Notes: a model not told the origin generated them from the letters alone. Counted from the first letter of the stretch, positions 21,790-33,551 are shown. The stretch is DNA of 64,000 bases from Papio anubis (GCF_008728515.1 NC_044976.1:216753467-216817466); one strand, 5' to 3'. Made by a program: numbers and translations.

Positions 21790-22437
21790 CCCGTTATCCT
21801 TTCATAAAGACCTTCACAACCTTGTACAAAACATTTCTATCGAGCCATTAAAATGCCATTGGGCACTGAAGAGTAGATTTATTTGGGCATATATGAAAGT
21901 TTTTGTTAGCTGGCACAAAGCTGTTTCTTACATTTATATCTGGGGCTTCAGGGAACATAAAAAATGCTCGTAAACTTTGCAAATGACAGGGAACTGGGAA
22001 TGATAGAAAATGTGTGTAATTGATCTGAGGTAGAATTTATACGTATTGATATACTTTAGATATGTGTCCCTGCCGAAATCTCATATTGAATTGTAAATTT
22101 ATAATGTCTAAAGTCTAAAAAGTAGCTGCTTCTCATTCTGGTTTTCTGAATTTTATAAAGGCAAATAAATTTTCAATCTGATTTGGCGGTCTCTTATTTG
22201 GCTTTGCATTTTCTCTTCAGGATAAATTCAGTGTAACTTATTCCTTTCTTCAAATGTTGTTTATTTATAGCAAATGTGGCCTACTACATCATTCCCACTG
22301 AAATAGAATATCTTATGTCTTTGAATGCCTCAAAGGAATTTAAAGAAATAATAACTGATCCTTGAGCACATATACCTACAGGGATATCAATCAGTGAGCT
22401 AAAGAATTAGCTAACTAAAAAATTGTTTTGCAAATGT
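21790..22437. other. Intergenic sequence with a MaLR LTR scrap
   Basis: About 50 bases at 22047-22096 match the opening of THE1/MST LTRs ('gtgtccctgccgaaatctca' region) and then stop. The rest is unclassified. Confidence 0.45.
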
Positions 22438-22453
22438 AGAAATGACTATTTTC

Positions 22454-22458
22454 TTTTT

Positions 22459-22490
<32 letters not shown>

Positions 22491-22774
22491 TTTTGAGACG
22501 AAGTCTTGCTCTGTCGCCAGGCTGGAGTGCAGTGGCGTGATCTCAGCTCACTGCAAGCTCCGCCTCCTGGGTTCACGCCATTCTCCTGCCTCAGCCTCCC
22601 GGGTAGCTGGGACTACAGGCGCCCACCACCACGCCCAGCTAATTTTTTGTATTTTTAGTAGAGATGGGATTTCACCGTGTTAGCCAGGGTGGTCTCGATC
22701 TCCTGACCTCGCGATCCTCCCGCCTTGGCCTCCCAAGGTGCTGGGATTACAGGAGTGAGCCACCACACCTGGCC
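22454..22774 (-). mobile_element. Alu SINE, reverse, with target duplication
   Basis: A CTTTT-rich tail precedes the dimer. The repeat agaaatgactatttc stands on both sides. Confidence 0.94.
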
Positions 22775-22789
22775 AGAAATGACTATTTC

Positions 22790-24638
22790 ATTCTTGTTCT
22801 GGTGCTTCTGTAACCTTGTGTTCTGTCCCCCATGTGGACAATGTGCCTTATCTAGTTTCTGCATAGATTTCAAGAGAGACATAAGGACAAGTTTGTCACA
22901 TCACACATCAGTGAAGATGCAGCTTAGGGCAGCAACATTACACACCAATTATAAACCAATAAAGTTCTCCTCCCTCGCTCTCCCTCAGCCTCTCCCTCAC
23001 CAGCCAGTATCAGCAGATGGTCTATCTCATCCTTCATGGGAAATAGAAATTGTTCAGCTTATGCTTGGTAAGCCTCTCTCCCTCAACCTTAAGATTTACC
23101 TTCAGAGATGCTCATTGCTTCCTTCTTCCCCACTGCCTAATAGAATAAGTTCTCTTCACTTTCACCTCTTTTGAGACTTGGCCTCTTTAAAGATTCACTT
23201 TTGTTTTAGTTATCTTCGATTTTTCTTTCACTTGGCTTAATTCCCTCAGAGACATAATCATTTTCTTGATACTGTGTCTCCTGCTCAGTTTACACCTTAG
23301 CTTACTCCTTAGTGTCAGTCTTGGAAGGGTTGTATGTGCTTCCTAGCTCCTCTGCCTCATGATTACTCCTCAGCCCTCTGCATTTGCATGCCAAACTCTG
23401 AACTTTCATGTTCTCAGCATGTTAGTAAAATTGTGTTCTTGTTTCATTTTAGTTAAGTTAGGAGCACTTTGTTATTGCTCCCACAGCCCTCGGTCCAAAA
23501 CTTCAGTGCATTGTAATTGTTAAAATCCTCAGCACATTGTATTTTAATGGCCTGTGTTCATATGTTTCCTCAGTAGACTAAGTTTCTAAAAGGCAGAAAA
23601 ATGCATTTATATAGATTGCCTATTCCCTTTGGAGTTAAATGTAGGTCATGACACATAAATATATGGAAAATACATTATTCAATAAATTAATAATAAATAC
23701 TGGTGGATGTAAGTGTTCTATAGTTACAATTTCTGCTTATATTCATTTTGCCAATAGTATGTCACTCATTTATTTATTTATGAATGCAGTACATATTCAC
23801 GGAATGCCTACACTGTCATAAAGTCTGTCCGAAAAATTGGTATATATGGTGAATGACAATATATGTAAGGTTCCTTAGCTATGGAGCTCACAGTGTGGTT
23901 AAAGGAGACTAATAATAAATGCAAAAACAACTAATTTAAGATACTTTCAAGTAATACTGGAGAAGAAAGATGAAAGGAGTCAGCCATACAAAGACCTGGA
24001 GAGAGACCATTCCAATCACCGGAAGTTACAAGGTTGAAAAGAACCCAAAGCAAAGGAAAGCTGGCCATGTTCCAGAAAAGTCAGTGAGGCCCTTGTGGCC
24101 ATGGGTCAACAAGAGGGGTGGTGAGCGGAATGAAATGCCTGGGACTAGATGTGCTGCTTTTCTGGAAAGATGTAGGCTAGACAATGTCAACTTACCAAGC
24201 TTATTTCTATCTCAGAGTCCTCATGTACCTGTTATTCCATATCCACGCTGATTTTCCCTTTTCCCATTATCCTAGGAAACAAGGCATCTCCTCCTCTCCC
24301 TCTCACCTGAATATTACTCTTCTGTTATCCCCACTCTCTTTTATAGTATAATATCTACATTTTTTATTTTAATTGTGGTTTTAAAAAGCCACATAATATG
24401 AAATTTACTCCCTTAAGAAAATTTTAGATGTATGATACAATATAGCTATATGTACATGGTAGTCCACAAATCTCTAGAACTTTTTTAGTACATTTGATCT
24501 TTGCCTCTCTGTTTCTTCTCCCCAGAGGTAAAAACAGATGTTCATCTACTGTATCTTAGCTCTGGAGGGACTCATAACCCAGTATTTGGAATCCTAGACC
24601 AGAGTTCTGATATTCCAGTGCGTGCCAGAGGTACTCTT
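22790..24638. other. Intergenic sequence, mostly unique
   Basis: No exon or RNA gene recognised. A patch near 23790-23900 ('gaatgcctaca', 'atggagctcacagtgtggtt') looks like an ancient MIR/L2-type repeat. The open frame near 23970-24251 has no known domain. Confidence 0.4.
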
Positions 24639-25098
24639 GCTGGTCTTTGTGCTGGTCTTTGGGCTGATCTTTGTGCTGGTCTTTGGGCTGGTCTTTGTGC
24701 TGATCTTTGGGCTGGTCTTTGGGTGGTCTTTGGGCTGGTCTTTGGGTGGTCTTTGGGTGGTCTTTGGACTGGTCTTTGGGTGGTCTTTGTGCTGGTCTTT
24801 GGGCTGGTCTTCAGGTGGTCTTTGTGCTGGTCTTTGGGTGTCTTTGGACTGGTCTTTGGGTGGTCTTTGGGCTGGTCTTCAGGTGGTCTTTGTGCTGGTC
24901 TTTGGGTGGTCTTTGGCTATTCCTTTGGGTGATCTTTGGCTGGTCTTTGGGTGGTCTTCATTGGTCTTTTGTGCTGGTCTTTGGGTGGTCTAGGGCTGGT
25001 CTGCGGTCTTTCTTTTTGGGCTGGTCTTTGGGCTGGTCTTTGTGCTGGTCTTTGGGTGGTCTTTGGGCTGGTCTTTGGGTGGTCTTTGGGCGGTCTTC
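24639..25098. repeat. 11/12-bp minisatellite (ctggtctttggg)
   Basis: About 460 bases of head-to-tail units, mainly ctggtctttggg and ctggtctttgtg (12 bp) and tggtctttggg (11 bp), with occasional 'gatctttg' and 'cttcaggt' variants. The + strand is nearly free of A and stop codons, so all three forward frames read as Leu/Val/Phe/Gly/Trp chains. That is a composition effect, not coding evidence. Units are more uniform at the left and more irregular after about 24910. Confidence 0.93.
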
Positions 25099-26007
25099 CT
25101 GAATAACTGATAGTAAGGTGCTCCTGCTCAGACTCTTTCCTCACAAGCTCTGTGGGTTCTTGTTAACATGTAATAAGTTTTTTGTTGTTGTTTTTCATTT
25201 GTTTGTTTTGGTTTTGGTTTTTTTATTCCAAGTAAGCTAGGCAGTTAATTCACAGTTAACAATGAATGGCCTGGAAAATTTCATTACCCAGGCCTTACAT
25301 TATCAACACATCTGCTTATGAAAAAAATACTTAAAAGAGTGGCCTAAATATGCAAATTATTATCTCCAGGAAGAAGGAAACCACTGACAGGCAACCTGGG
25401 AGGGAGTGAGTGGGTGTACTGAGGCCATGAAAGGCACCGACATTCACACATAATAAGGTCATAAAAGGGAATTCACATCTATCGAGTACGTACATGGGCC
25501 AGGTATAATTTGGTTCTTAAGACGCACCAGCTTTGGAGTCTGTCAGAACTGGATTTGAATCCCAGTTCCATCATTCATCATTATGTGATTGTGGATGTGT
25601 TTTTAACCCCTCTGATCTTCAGTTTTCTCATCTATAGAAGATGCCTTTTTCAAATTGTTATGAGGCTTAAATAAGGTAATTGTGTACAAATCTGGGCAAA
25701 ATGCCTGTAATTTTGTGTCTAATACATGGAAGAGTATCATCCTTCTCTCATTTAATTTTTAGAGCAAACAAAGTCTGTGGTAATCATTTTTTATGGTTAA
25801 ATTAAGGATCAGAAAGATTAAATCACTGTAGCCACATAGCAACTCACAGTACACATTCACATGATAATTGCTAGTTGCAAGTAGCAATGATAATCACATA
25901 ATCTCACATTATATAGTGGTTTTACTTTACATAAGCCTCCTTATTTGTTGGAACCATAGGTTCTAAGTTGCTCTATCAAAGTGATCATTAGAAATATGTG
26001 ATGTTCA
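25099..26007. other. Intergenic sequence around a MIR element
   Basis: Apart from the MIR nothing is recognised. A GTTTT-rich run lies at about 25180-25225. Confidence 0.45.
25505..25745 (+). mobile_element. MIR SINE, forward
   Basis: Follows the MIR core in order: 'ctttggagtctgtcagaact', 'ggatttgaatcccagttcc', 'cttcagttttctcatctat', 'gttatgaggcttaaataa'. It is an ancient mammalian SINE, near full length. Confidence 0.8.
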
Positions 26008-26313
26008 GCTGGGCATGGTGGCTCACGCCTGTAATCCCAGGACTTTGGGAGGCTGAGGTGGGCAGATCACTTGAAGTCGGGAGTTCGAGACCAGTCTGAC
26101 TAGCATGGAGAAACCCCATCTCTACTAAAAATACAAAATTAGCCTGGCATGGTGGTGCATGCCTGTAATCCCAGCTACTCGGGAGACTGAGGCAGGAGAA
26201 TCGCTTGAACCTGGGAGGTGGAGGTTGCGGTGAGCCGAGATTGCCCCATTGCACTCCAGCCTGGGCAAGGAGCAAAACTCCATCTCAAAAAAAAAAAAAA
26301 AAAAAAGAAACAG
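26008..26313 (+). mobile_element. Alu SINE, forward
   Basis: Starts gctgggcatggtggctcacg and ends in a 20-base A tail. Flanked by agaaatatgtgatgtt and agaaatatatgttctt. Confidence 0.93.
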
Positions 26314-26529
26314 AGAAATATATGTTCTTAGTGTACACATTTTAGGAAATTTCTTATTACTGTTCTGTTTGATTTAATGTGTGTGATATTTTCAGAGAAA
26401 CATAAGAATTTATATAGTGTATACATTAAAAATATAAGTTGACATCACAGACTTAACTCATGACAAATTTTTTTCTGAAAGCACCTGCAGAAATCGGTGT
26501 TCTTTCTCATTTCTAAAACACTCAGAGGC

Positions 26530-26821
26530 TGCCGGGCTCAATAGTTCACTCCTGTAGTCCCAGCACTTTGGGAGGCTGAGGCGGGTGGATCACAAGGTCA
26601 GGAGTTCGAAACCAGCCTGGCCAACATGGTGAAACCCTGCCTGTACTAAAAATACAAAAATTAGCCGGGCGTGGTGGCAGGTGTCTGTAATCCCAGCTAC
26701 TCAGAGGCTGAGGCAGACAATTGCTTGAACCCGGGAGGCAGAGGTTGCAGTGAGCCGAGATCACACCATTGCACTCCAGCCTGGGTGACAGAGGGAGACT
26801 CCATCTCAAAACAAGCAAACA
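26530..26821 (+). mobile_element. Alu SINE, forward
   Basis: Starts gccgggctcaatagttcac and ends in a CAAA-type tail. The repeat actcagaggc stands on both sides. Confidence 0.93.
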
Positions 26822-27314
26822 ACTCAGAGGCCACTGGGGAGAGGAGGCTTTTTGGATTCCCAGTAGTGCATAAGACTTAGATTTGATTACAGTAGTAATT
26901 TAAGTGTAATCCACTTTAAGGTGATGATCCAGAGATACTTCATAATAATGCAGAAACTTAAAAGCTCCCAGCAGCCAGAAAGGAAGGAAAACCAGAATTA
27001 TGGTGGGGCAGGGCAACCACTTGGGGGGTCGCTGTGGGAGGGGACAGCCACAGGTTGGGCAGCCACAGGCCATTGTGAGCCAAGTGCCTGGGACAGGAAC
27101 TCTAGGAGTGATTGGTTCCTGGTAACCAGGTGACCTAGGAGGCCTGGTTAGTAGGCACAGGGGCAGTCAGTGGCACAAGGAGGCGGAGCACCGGCCTCCT
27201 ACAGCGCTTTCTTCCTGTGTGGTTGTGCTTCTCTGTGCTTGTTGGGCTCCACCCATTTCAAAAAAGCCAGCAGAGGGGCAAGTTATCTGAACAGGAGGAG
27301 GGAAGGAGCTGAGG
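26822..27314. other. GC-richer intergenic sequence
   Basis: A patch with repeated 'gcagccacagg' words around 27040-27070 and a purine-rich end (27255-27314). No gene or repeat family recognised. Confidence 0.4.
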
Positions 27315-27539
27315 CAATCCCAGCACTTTGGGAGGCCCAGGCAGACGGATCACCTGAGATCGGGAGTTTAAGACCAGCCTGACCAATATGGTGAAACCCC
27401 ATCTCTACTAAAAATACAAAAAATTACCTGGGTGTGGTGGCGCACTGCGGACGGCAAGCCACCCAGGTGCTGAGGCAAGGGACCGAAGGCACAAGCTGTT
27501 CCAGTGTAATAAAGAAAATACATAGAATAAGAATAGTTA

Positions 27540-27845
27540 GGCCGGGCGCGGTGGCTCAAGCCTGTAATCCCAGCACTTTGGGAGGCCGAGACGGGCGGAT
27601 CACGAGGTCAGGAGATCGAGACCATCCTGGCTAACACGGTGAAACCCCGTCTCTACTAAAAATACAAAAAACTAGCCGGGCGAGGTGGCGGGCGCTTGTA
27701 GTCCCAGCTACTCGGGAGGCTGAGGCGGGAGAATGGCACAAACCCGGGAGGCGGAGCTTGCAGTGAGCTGAGATCCGGCCACTGCACTCCAGCCCGGGCT
27801 ACAGAGCAAAGACTCCGTCTCAAAAAAAAAAAAAAAAAAAAAAAA
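27540..27845 (+). mobile_element. AluYR-type SINE inside the MER11-like LTR
   Basis: Near-consensus copy with gatccggccactgcactcc and a 28-base A tail. The flanking repeat agaataagaatagtta is perfect. It is the innermost layer of a three-element nest. Confidence 0.96.
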
Positions 27846-28065
27846 AGAATAAGAATAGTTATACTAGAAATAGATTATAGATATGATTATACATGAATAT
27901 CATTAGTCATTAGTTTGTAGTATTACTCTTTATTCCAATATTATAATAATCTTTGTTCTACAGTTATAACCTAGGAAAAACCAGACATACAGAAATAGGA
28001 GCTGAAGGGACACGGTGAGAAGTGACCAGAAGGCAAGTGTGAGCCTCTGTCATGCCTGGACAGGG

Positions 28066-28079
28066 CCACTAGAGGGCTC
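28066..28079 (+). promoter_or_regulatory. CTCF-like motif in the MER11-like LTR
   Basis: ccactagagggctc agrees with the CTCF core CCANNAGRGGGC. It is a sequence match only, and occupancy is unknown. Confidence 0.4.
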
Positions 28080-28860
28080 CCTGGTCTAGCAGTAGCATCA
28101 GTGCCTGGGGAAGGCACCTGTTACTTAGCAGACCAGGAAAGGGAGTCTGCCTTTCCCCAGGGAATTTAGAGACGACTCTGCTCCACCACCTCTTGTGGAA
28201 GGCCTGACATCAGTCACACCTGCCCGCAGCTATCCGGAGGCCTGACCGTCTCCCTCTGATGCTGTGCTTCAGCAGTCACGCTCCTGGTCCGCTTTCATAT
28301 TCCGCCCTGTACACCTGGCTCCACCTTCTAGATACCAGTAGTAGAATTAGTGAAAGTACTAAAGTCTGAAATGCATAGAAGAAATAATGACGAGAGAGCT
28401 GTCCTCTCTCTCCGCCTGGGCTACCAAACAGGGAAGGGCCCCCTGTCCAGTGGACACGTGACTCACGTGACCTTACCTGTCATTGGAGATGGCTCACACT
28501 CCTTACCCTGCCCCCTTGTCTTGTATCCAATAAATAACAGCGCAGCCAGGCATTCGGGACCACTACCGGTCTCCACATTTAGGTGGTGGTAGTCCCCCGG
28601 GCCCTGCTGTCTTCTATTTCTTTGTCTTGTGTCTTTATTTCTACCATCTCTCCTCTCCACACAGGAGGAGAAAAATCCACAGACCCAGTAGAGCTGGACC
28701 CTACCGTGCACGCCTGTAATCCCAGCTACTGGGGAGGCTGAGGCAGGAGAATCGCTTGAACCTGGGAAGCGGAGGTTGCAGTAAGCCAAGATTGCACCTT
28801 TGCACTCCAGCCTGGGCAACAGAGTGAGACTTTGTCTCAAAACACAAAAACAAACAAAAC

Positions 28861-29610
28861 ACTTTGTTTTTAGCCCTTCTACTAAGGGTCTTTACTCCTC
28901 ATCCTAAGTCTTCAACAAGGGTTCTCCACTCTGCATGGTAGGAACTCACATTTACCGGCCGTGTGTCAGCTTTGGGAATTGTTTAGCTTATAGATTCCCA
29001 TCAATTAATTGTTCCTTGCCAGGCTTGGTGAGTTTCACCTTATACATGCCAGATTAGTATTCATGAGAAGTCTCCAGGGGACTCGTATGCGGATTTCTAG
29101 AGCTCTCTTTACATAGCTTCTTCCTCTTCAATACTCTGCCTCACAAATTGCAAACTGCCTTAGCCATCCCCACCTCCAGTCTTTCCTCAACTCAGCAAGA
29201 TCTCTTGGGCTCTGTTTGGATTCCTGACACAACAACTCAAAAATTGCCTTCAGGCAAAGAACTGGGGTGATTGTAGGGCTCACCATCTCTGTTTTCCTCC
29301 TCTCAGAGATCACACTTTACACTACCTCCAGTCCTAATATCTGAATACAGTTGTTTCATGTATTTTGTCAGTTTTCTAGTTGTCTATGGCAGAAGGGGAG
29401 CATCTGTCTCAATCACTCACTGTCAGAACAGAAGTTACTGATTTGTTCTTAACACTAGTTTATTCTGAATTAATGTGTGCTTTAAAACTCAAAAACACTT
29501 GTGTTAAAAGAGCTGCTCTGTCTGCTAAGTGCTATGATAGCAATACTACAAAGGCTTTTAGGAGACGATACTCAAGTTGAGTCTTTAAGTATCTCTAACT
29601 TTACAAGGCT
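28861..29610. other. Intergenic sequence without recognised elements
   Basis: Moderate GC, no repeat family or exon that I can name. It ends where the MaLR LTR begins. Confidence 0.45.
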
Positions 29611-29955
29611 TGTGGTTTGGCTCTGTGTCTCCACCTAGATCTCATGTTGAATTGTAATCCCCAATGTTGGAGGACGGGCCTACTGGGAGGTGTTTGGATC
29701 ATGGGGGTGGACTTCTCCCTTGCTGTTCTCATGATAGTAAGTTCTCACGAGATCTGGTTGTTTAAAAACGTGTAGCACTTCCCCCTTTGCTCTCTCTTCC
29801 GCCAGCTTTGTGAAGATGTGCTTGCTTCCCCTTTGCTTTCCACCATGATTGTCAGTTTCCTGAGGCATCTGCAGAAGCAGAAGCCTATCCAGCCCACAGA
29901 ACCATAAACTGATTAAATATCTTTTCCTTACAGATTATCCAGTCTAACTAATACA
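29611..29955 (+). mobile_element. 5' LTR of an MST-type MaLR element
   Basis: Opens tgtggtttggctctgtgtc and closes with the taatacag-type end shared by THE1/MST LTRs. It lies in the same orientation as the LTR at 31871, with internal sequence between, so the element is close to complete. Confidence 0.85.
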
Positions 29956-31870
29956 GAAAACTGGTACCAGAGAGGTGGGGCATTGCTATAAAGATATCTG
30001 AAAATGTGGAAGTGACTTTGGAACCGGTTAACAGGCAGAAGTTGGAAGAGTCTGGAGGGCTCAGAAGAAGACAGGAAGATAAGGAAAAGTTTGGAACTTC
30101 CTCGAGACTTGTTGAACGGTTGTAACCAAAATGCTGATAGTGATATGGACAATGAAGTCTAGGCTGAGGAGTTCTTAGATGGAGATGAGGACCTTATTGG
30201 GAACTAGAGTAAAGGTCACTCTTGCTGTGCTTTAGCAAAGAGACTGGTGGCATTGTGCCCCTACTGTAGGGATCTGTTGAACTTTGAACTTGAGAGAGAT
30301 GATTTAGGGTATCTGGCAGAAAATATTTCTAAGTAGCAAAGCATCAAGATGTGGCCTGGCTCCTTCTAACAGTATATGTTCATATTTGTGAGGAAAGAGA
30401 TTATCTGAAACTGGAACTTACATTTAAAAGGGAAACGAAGTATTAAAGTTTGGAAATGTGCAGCCTGGCCATGTGTTAGAAAAGAAAAACCCATTTTCTG
30501 GGGAGGAATTCAATCTAACTGCAAACATTTGTGTAAGTAAAAGGAGCCATGTTAATAGCCAAGACAATGGGAAAAATGCCCCCAAGGCATTTCAGAGACC
30601 TTCGTGGCAGCCCCTCTCATCACAGGTCTGGAGGCCTAGAAGGGAAAAATAGTTTTGTTTTTTTTTTTTTTGAGACGGAGTCTCGCTGTGTCGCCCAGGC
30701 TGGAGTGCGGTGGCGCAATTCGGCTCACTGCAAGCTCCGCCTCCCGGGTTCACGCCATTCTCCCGCCTCAGCCTCCGAGTAGCTGGGACTACAGGCGCCT
30801 GCCACCTCGCCCGGCTAGTTTTTTGTACTTTTTAGTAGAGACGGGGTTTCACCATGTTAGCCAGGATGGTCTCGATCTCCTGACCTCGTGATCCACCCGC
30901 CTCGGCCTCCCAAAGTGCTGGGATTACAGGCTTGAGCCACCGCGCCCGGCCGAAAAATAGTTTTGTGGGTCAGGCTCAGGGCCCCGCTATTCTGTGCAGC
31001 CTTGGGACTCTGCTCCCTGTGTTTTAGCTGCTCCAGCTCCAGCCATGGCTAAAAGGACTCCAGATATGTTTCAGGTTGCTGCTCCAGAGGGTGTAAGACA
31101 CAAGCCTTGAAGGCTTCCAGATGGTGTTAAGCCTGCAAGTTCTCAGAGGGCAAGAGTTGAGGCTTGGGAGTCCACCTAGATTTCAGAGGATGTATGGAAA
31201 CAACTGGATATCCAGGCAGAAATTTGCTGCAGGGGTGGAGCCTTTGTGGAGAACCTCTACTAGGGTACTGTGGAAGGGAAATATGGGGTTGAAGTTCCCA
31301 CACAGAGTCTCCACGGGGGCACTGCCAAGTGGAGCTGTGAGAAGAGGGCCACTGTCCTCCAGACCCCAGAATGGTAGCTCCATCAACAGCTTGCACTGTG
31401 TGCCTGGAAAAGCTGCAGGCACTCAACACCAGCCTATGAGAGCAGCCATGGGTGCTGAGCCCTGCAGAGCCCCCGGAAGCAGAACTGTCCAAGACCTTGG
31501 GCGCCTACCCCTTGCATCAGTGTGACCTGGATGTGAGACATGGAATCAAAGGAGATTATTTTGGAGCTTTAAGATTTAATGACTCCCCCGCTGGGTTTCG
31601 GACATGCGTGGGGCCTGTAACCCCTTTGTTCTGGCCAATTTCTCCCTTTTGGAACAGGAGCATTTACCCTTATTGTATCCTAGAAGTAACTAACTTGCTT
31701 TTGATTTTACAGGCTCATAGCAGAAGGGACTGCCTTATCTCAGATGAAACTTTGGACTTGGACTTTTGAGTTAATGCTGAAATGAGTTGAGGCTTTAGGA
31801 TACTGTTAGGAAAGCATAATTGTGTTTTGAAATGTGAGGACATGATATTTGGGATGGGCCAGGAGCAGAA
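29956..31870 (+). mobile_element. Internal region of the MaLR element
   Basis: Begins 'aaactggtaccagagaggtg', the region that follows THE1/MST 5' LTRs. MaLR internals are non-coding or carry worn gag-like sequence; the open frames here are short and not retained. It ends just before the 3' LTR and is interrupted by one Alu. ERVL-MaLR elements are old and cannot move on their own. Confidence 0.75.
30659..30951 (-). mobile_element. Young AluY-type SINE, reverse, in the MaLR internal region
   Basis: The perfect 15-bp repeat gaaaaatagttttgt stands on both sides. Ends cttgagccaccgcgcccggcc. Confidence 0.95.
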
Positions 31871-32020
31871 TGATGTGGTTTGGCTCTGTGTCCCCACCCA
31901 AATTTCATGTCAAATTGTAATCCTCAATGTTGGAGGAGGGGCCTGGTGGGAAAGTGATGGGATCATGGGGGCAGACTTCTCCTTTGCTGTTCTCATGATG
32001 AGTGAGTTCTCATATTTGGT

Positions 32021-32350
32021 TTTTTTTTTGTTTTTTTGTTTGTTTGTTTTTTTGGTTTTTTTTTTTGAGATGGAGTCTTGCTCTGTCGCCCAGGCTGAAG
32101 TGTAGTGGCGCGATCTTGACTCACTGCAAGCTCCGCCCACGGGTTCACGCTATTCTTCTGCCTCAGCCTCCCGAGTAGCTGGGACTACAGGCGCCCGCCA
32201 CCATGCCCGGCTATTTTTTTATTTTTATTTTTAGTAGAGACGGGGTTTCACCGTGTTAGCCAGGATGGTCTCGATCTCCTGACCCCGTGATCCACCCGCC
32301 TCGGCCTCCCAAAGTGCTGGGATTACAGGTGTGAGCCACCACGCCCGGCC
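32021..32350 (-). mobile_element. Alu SINE, reverse, in the MaLR 3' LTR
   Basis: A GTTTT-rich tail precedes the dimer. atatttggtt on both sides is the target duplication. Confidence 0.94.
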
Positions 32351-32560
32351 GATATTTGGTTGTTTAAAAGTGTATAGCAGTTCCCCCTTTGCTCTCTCTC
32401 CTACCAGCCATGTGAAGATGTGCTTGCTTCCCCTTTGCCTTCTGCCATGATTGTAAGTTTCATGAGGCCATCCCAGAAGCAGAAGCCTGTAAAGCCCACA
32501 GAACCGTGAGTTGATTAAACCTCTTTTCTTTATAAATTATCCAGTCTCAGGTAGTTCTTT

Positions 32561-32848
32561 TTTTTTTTTTTTTTTGGGATGGAGCCTCACTCTGTTGCCC
32601 AGGCTGGAGTGCAGTGGCACAATCTCGGCTCACTGCAAGCTTCTGGGTTCACGCCATTCTCCTGCCTCAGCCTTCTGAGTAGCTGGGACCACAGGCGCCG
32701 CCACCAGGTCGGCTAATTTTTTGTATTTTTAGTAGAGACGGGGTTTCACCATGTTAGCCAGGATGGTCTCCATCTCCTGACCTCGTGATCCACCTGCCTC
32801 GGCCTCCCAAAGTGCTGGGATTACAGGCATGAGCCACCACGCCGGGCC
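32561..32848 (-). mobile_element. Alu SINE, reverse, in the MaLR 3' LTR
   Basis: Lies 210 bases from the previous Alu in the same LTR. Flanks are tcaggtagttcttt and tcaaatagttcttt. About ten bases are missing near 'ctgcaagcttctgggttc'. Confidence 0.92.
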
Positions 32849-32890
32849 TCAAATAGTTCTTTATAGCAATGCAAGAACGGATTAATACAC

Positions 32891-33237
32891 AAAGCTAGGT
32901 CAGAACTCCTGATCTTCCCCTGAAACCTGCCCCTGCAAGTCTTCCCCCATCTCAGCTAATGGCAACTTCATCCTTAGTGTTTCTCAGACCCAAAACGTTG
33001 ACATCATACTTGTCACCTCTTTTTCTCTTTTATCTCCCATTCATTCCATTAGGAGATCCCTATCTGACCTTTAAGCTATATCCAGAATTCAACTATGTCT
33101 TGCCACCTCTACTGCTACCACCCTTGTCCAGGTCACCAGCATTTCTAGCTTGGATTTTTGCAACAGTCTTCCAACAAGTGTCCTTTCTTCTACCCTTGTC
33201 TTCTTACAATCTATTCTCAACCCAGTGGCTTTTTAAT
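32891..33237. other. Pyrimidine-rich intergenic sequence
   Basis: C/T-rich on the + strand with 'ccacctctactgctaccacc'-like wording. No element recognised. Confidence 0.4.
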
Positions 33238-33250
33238 ACATAATCCTTTT

Positions 33251-33551
33251 TTTTTTTTTTTTTTTTTGGAGACGGAGTCTCGCTCTGTCGCCCAGGCTGG
33301 AGTGCAGTGGCCGGATCTCAGCTCACTGCAAGCTCCGCCTCCTGGGTTTACGCCATTCTCCTGCCTCAGCCTCCCGAGGAGCTGGGACTACAGGCGCCCG
33401 CCATCACGCCCGGCTAGTTTTTTGTATTTTTTCAGTAGAGACGGGGTTTCACCGTGTTAGCCAGGATGGTCTCGATCTCCTGACCTCGTGATCCGCCCGT
33501 CTCGGCCTCCCAAAGTGCTGGGATTACAGGCTTGAGCCACCGCGCCCGGCC
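33251..33551 (-). mobile_element. AluYR-type SINE, reverse
   Basis: Carries ggccggatctcagctcac and is flanked by acataatcctttt on both sides. Confidence 0.95.

Larger units (their letters stand above)
27446..28705 (+). mobile_element. MER11-like (HML-8) solo LTR
   Basis: Begins tgcggacggcaagccaccca and ends with the MER11 U5-type stretch ('cttctatttctttgtcttgt' and 'gagctggaccctacc'). An AATAAA lies at about 28529. Six-base flanks gcgcac and gtgcac (one mismatch) fit the 6-bp duplication of betaretrovirus-like ERVs. No internal region is present, so it is a solo LTR after LTR-LTR recombination. The family name is from memory of the consensus. Confidence 0.8.
27315..28860 (+). mobile_element. 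Alu, forward, 5'-truncated and split by an LTR
   Basis: The left piece (to 27445) starts at 'caatcccagcactttggg' and ends inside 'ggtgtggtggcgcac'. The right piece (from 28706) resumes 'gtgcacgcctgtaatccc' and ends in a CAAA tail. The two pieces complete one Alu. Confidence 0.9.
31871..32890 (+). mobile_element. 3' LTR of the MaLR element, split by two Alus
   Basis: Opens tgatgtggtttggctctgtg and ends ttaatacaca. It pairs with the LTR at 29611 and contains the same blocks ('gaagatgtgcttgcttcccc', 'agaagcagaagcct'). The two insertions roughly triple its length. Confidence 0.85.

Noticed and set aside
24501..25144. Long open frames over the minisatellite (Leu/Val/Phe/Gly/Trp repeats and a Lys/Pro-rich minus frame)
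   Set aside because: All frames are open because of unit composition. There is no start context, domain or splice support.
31121..31525. Open frames inside the MaLR internal region
   Set aside because: MaLR internals are non-coding or decayed. The frames are short and overlap on both strands.
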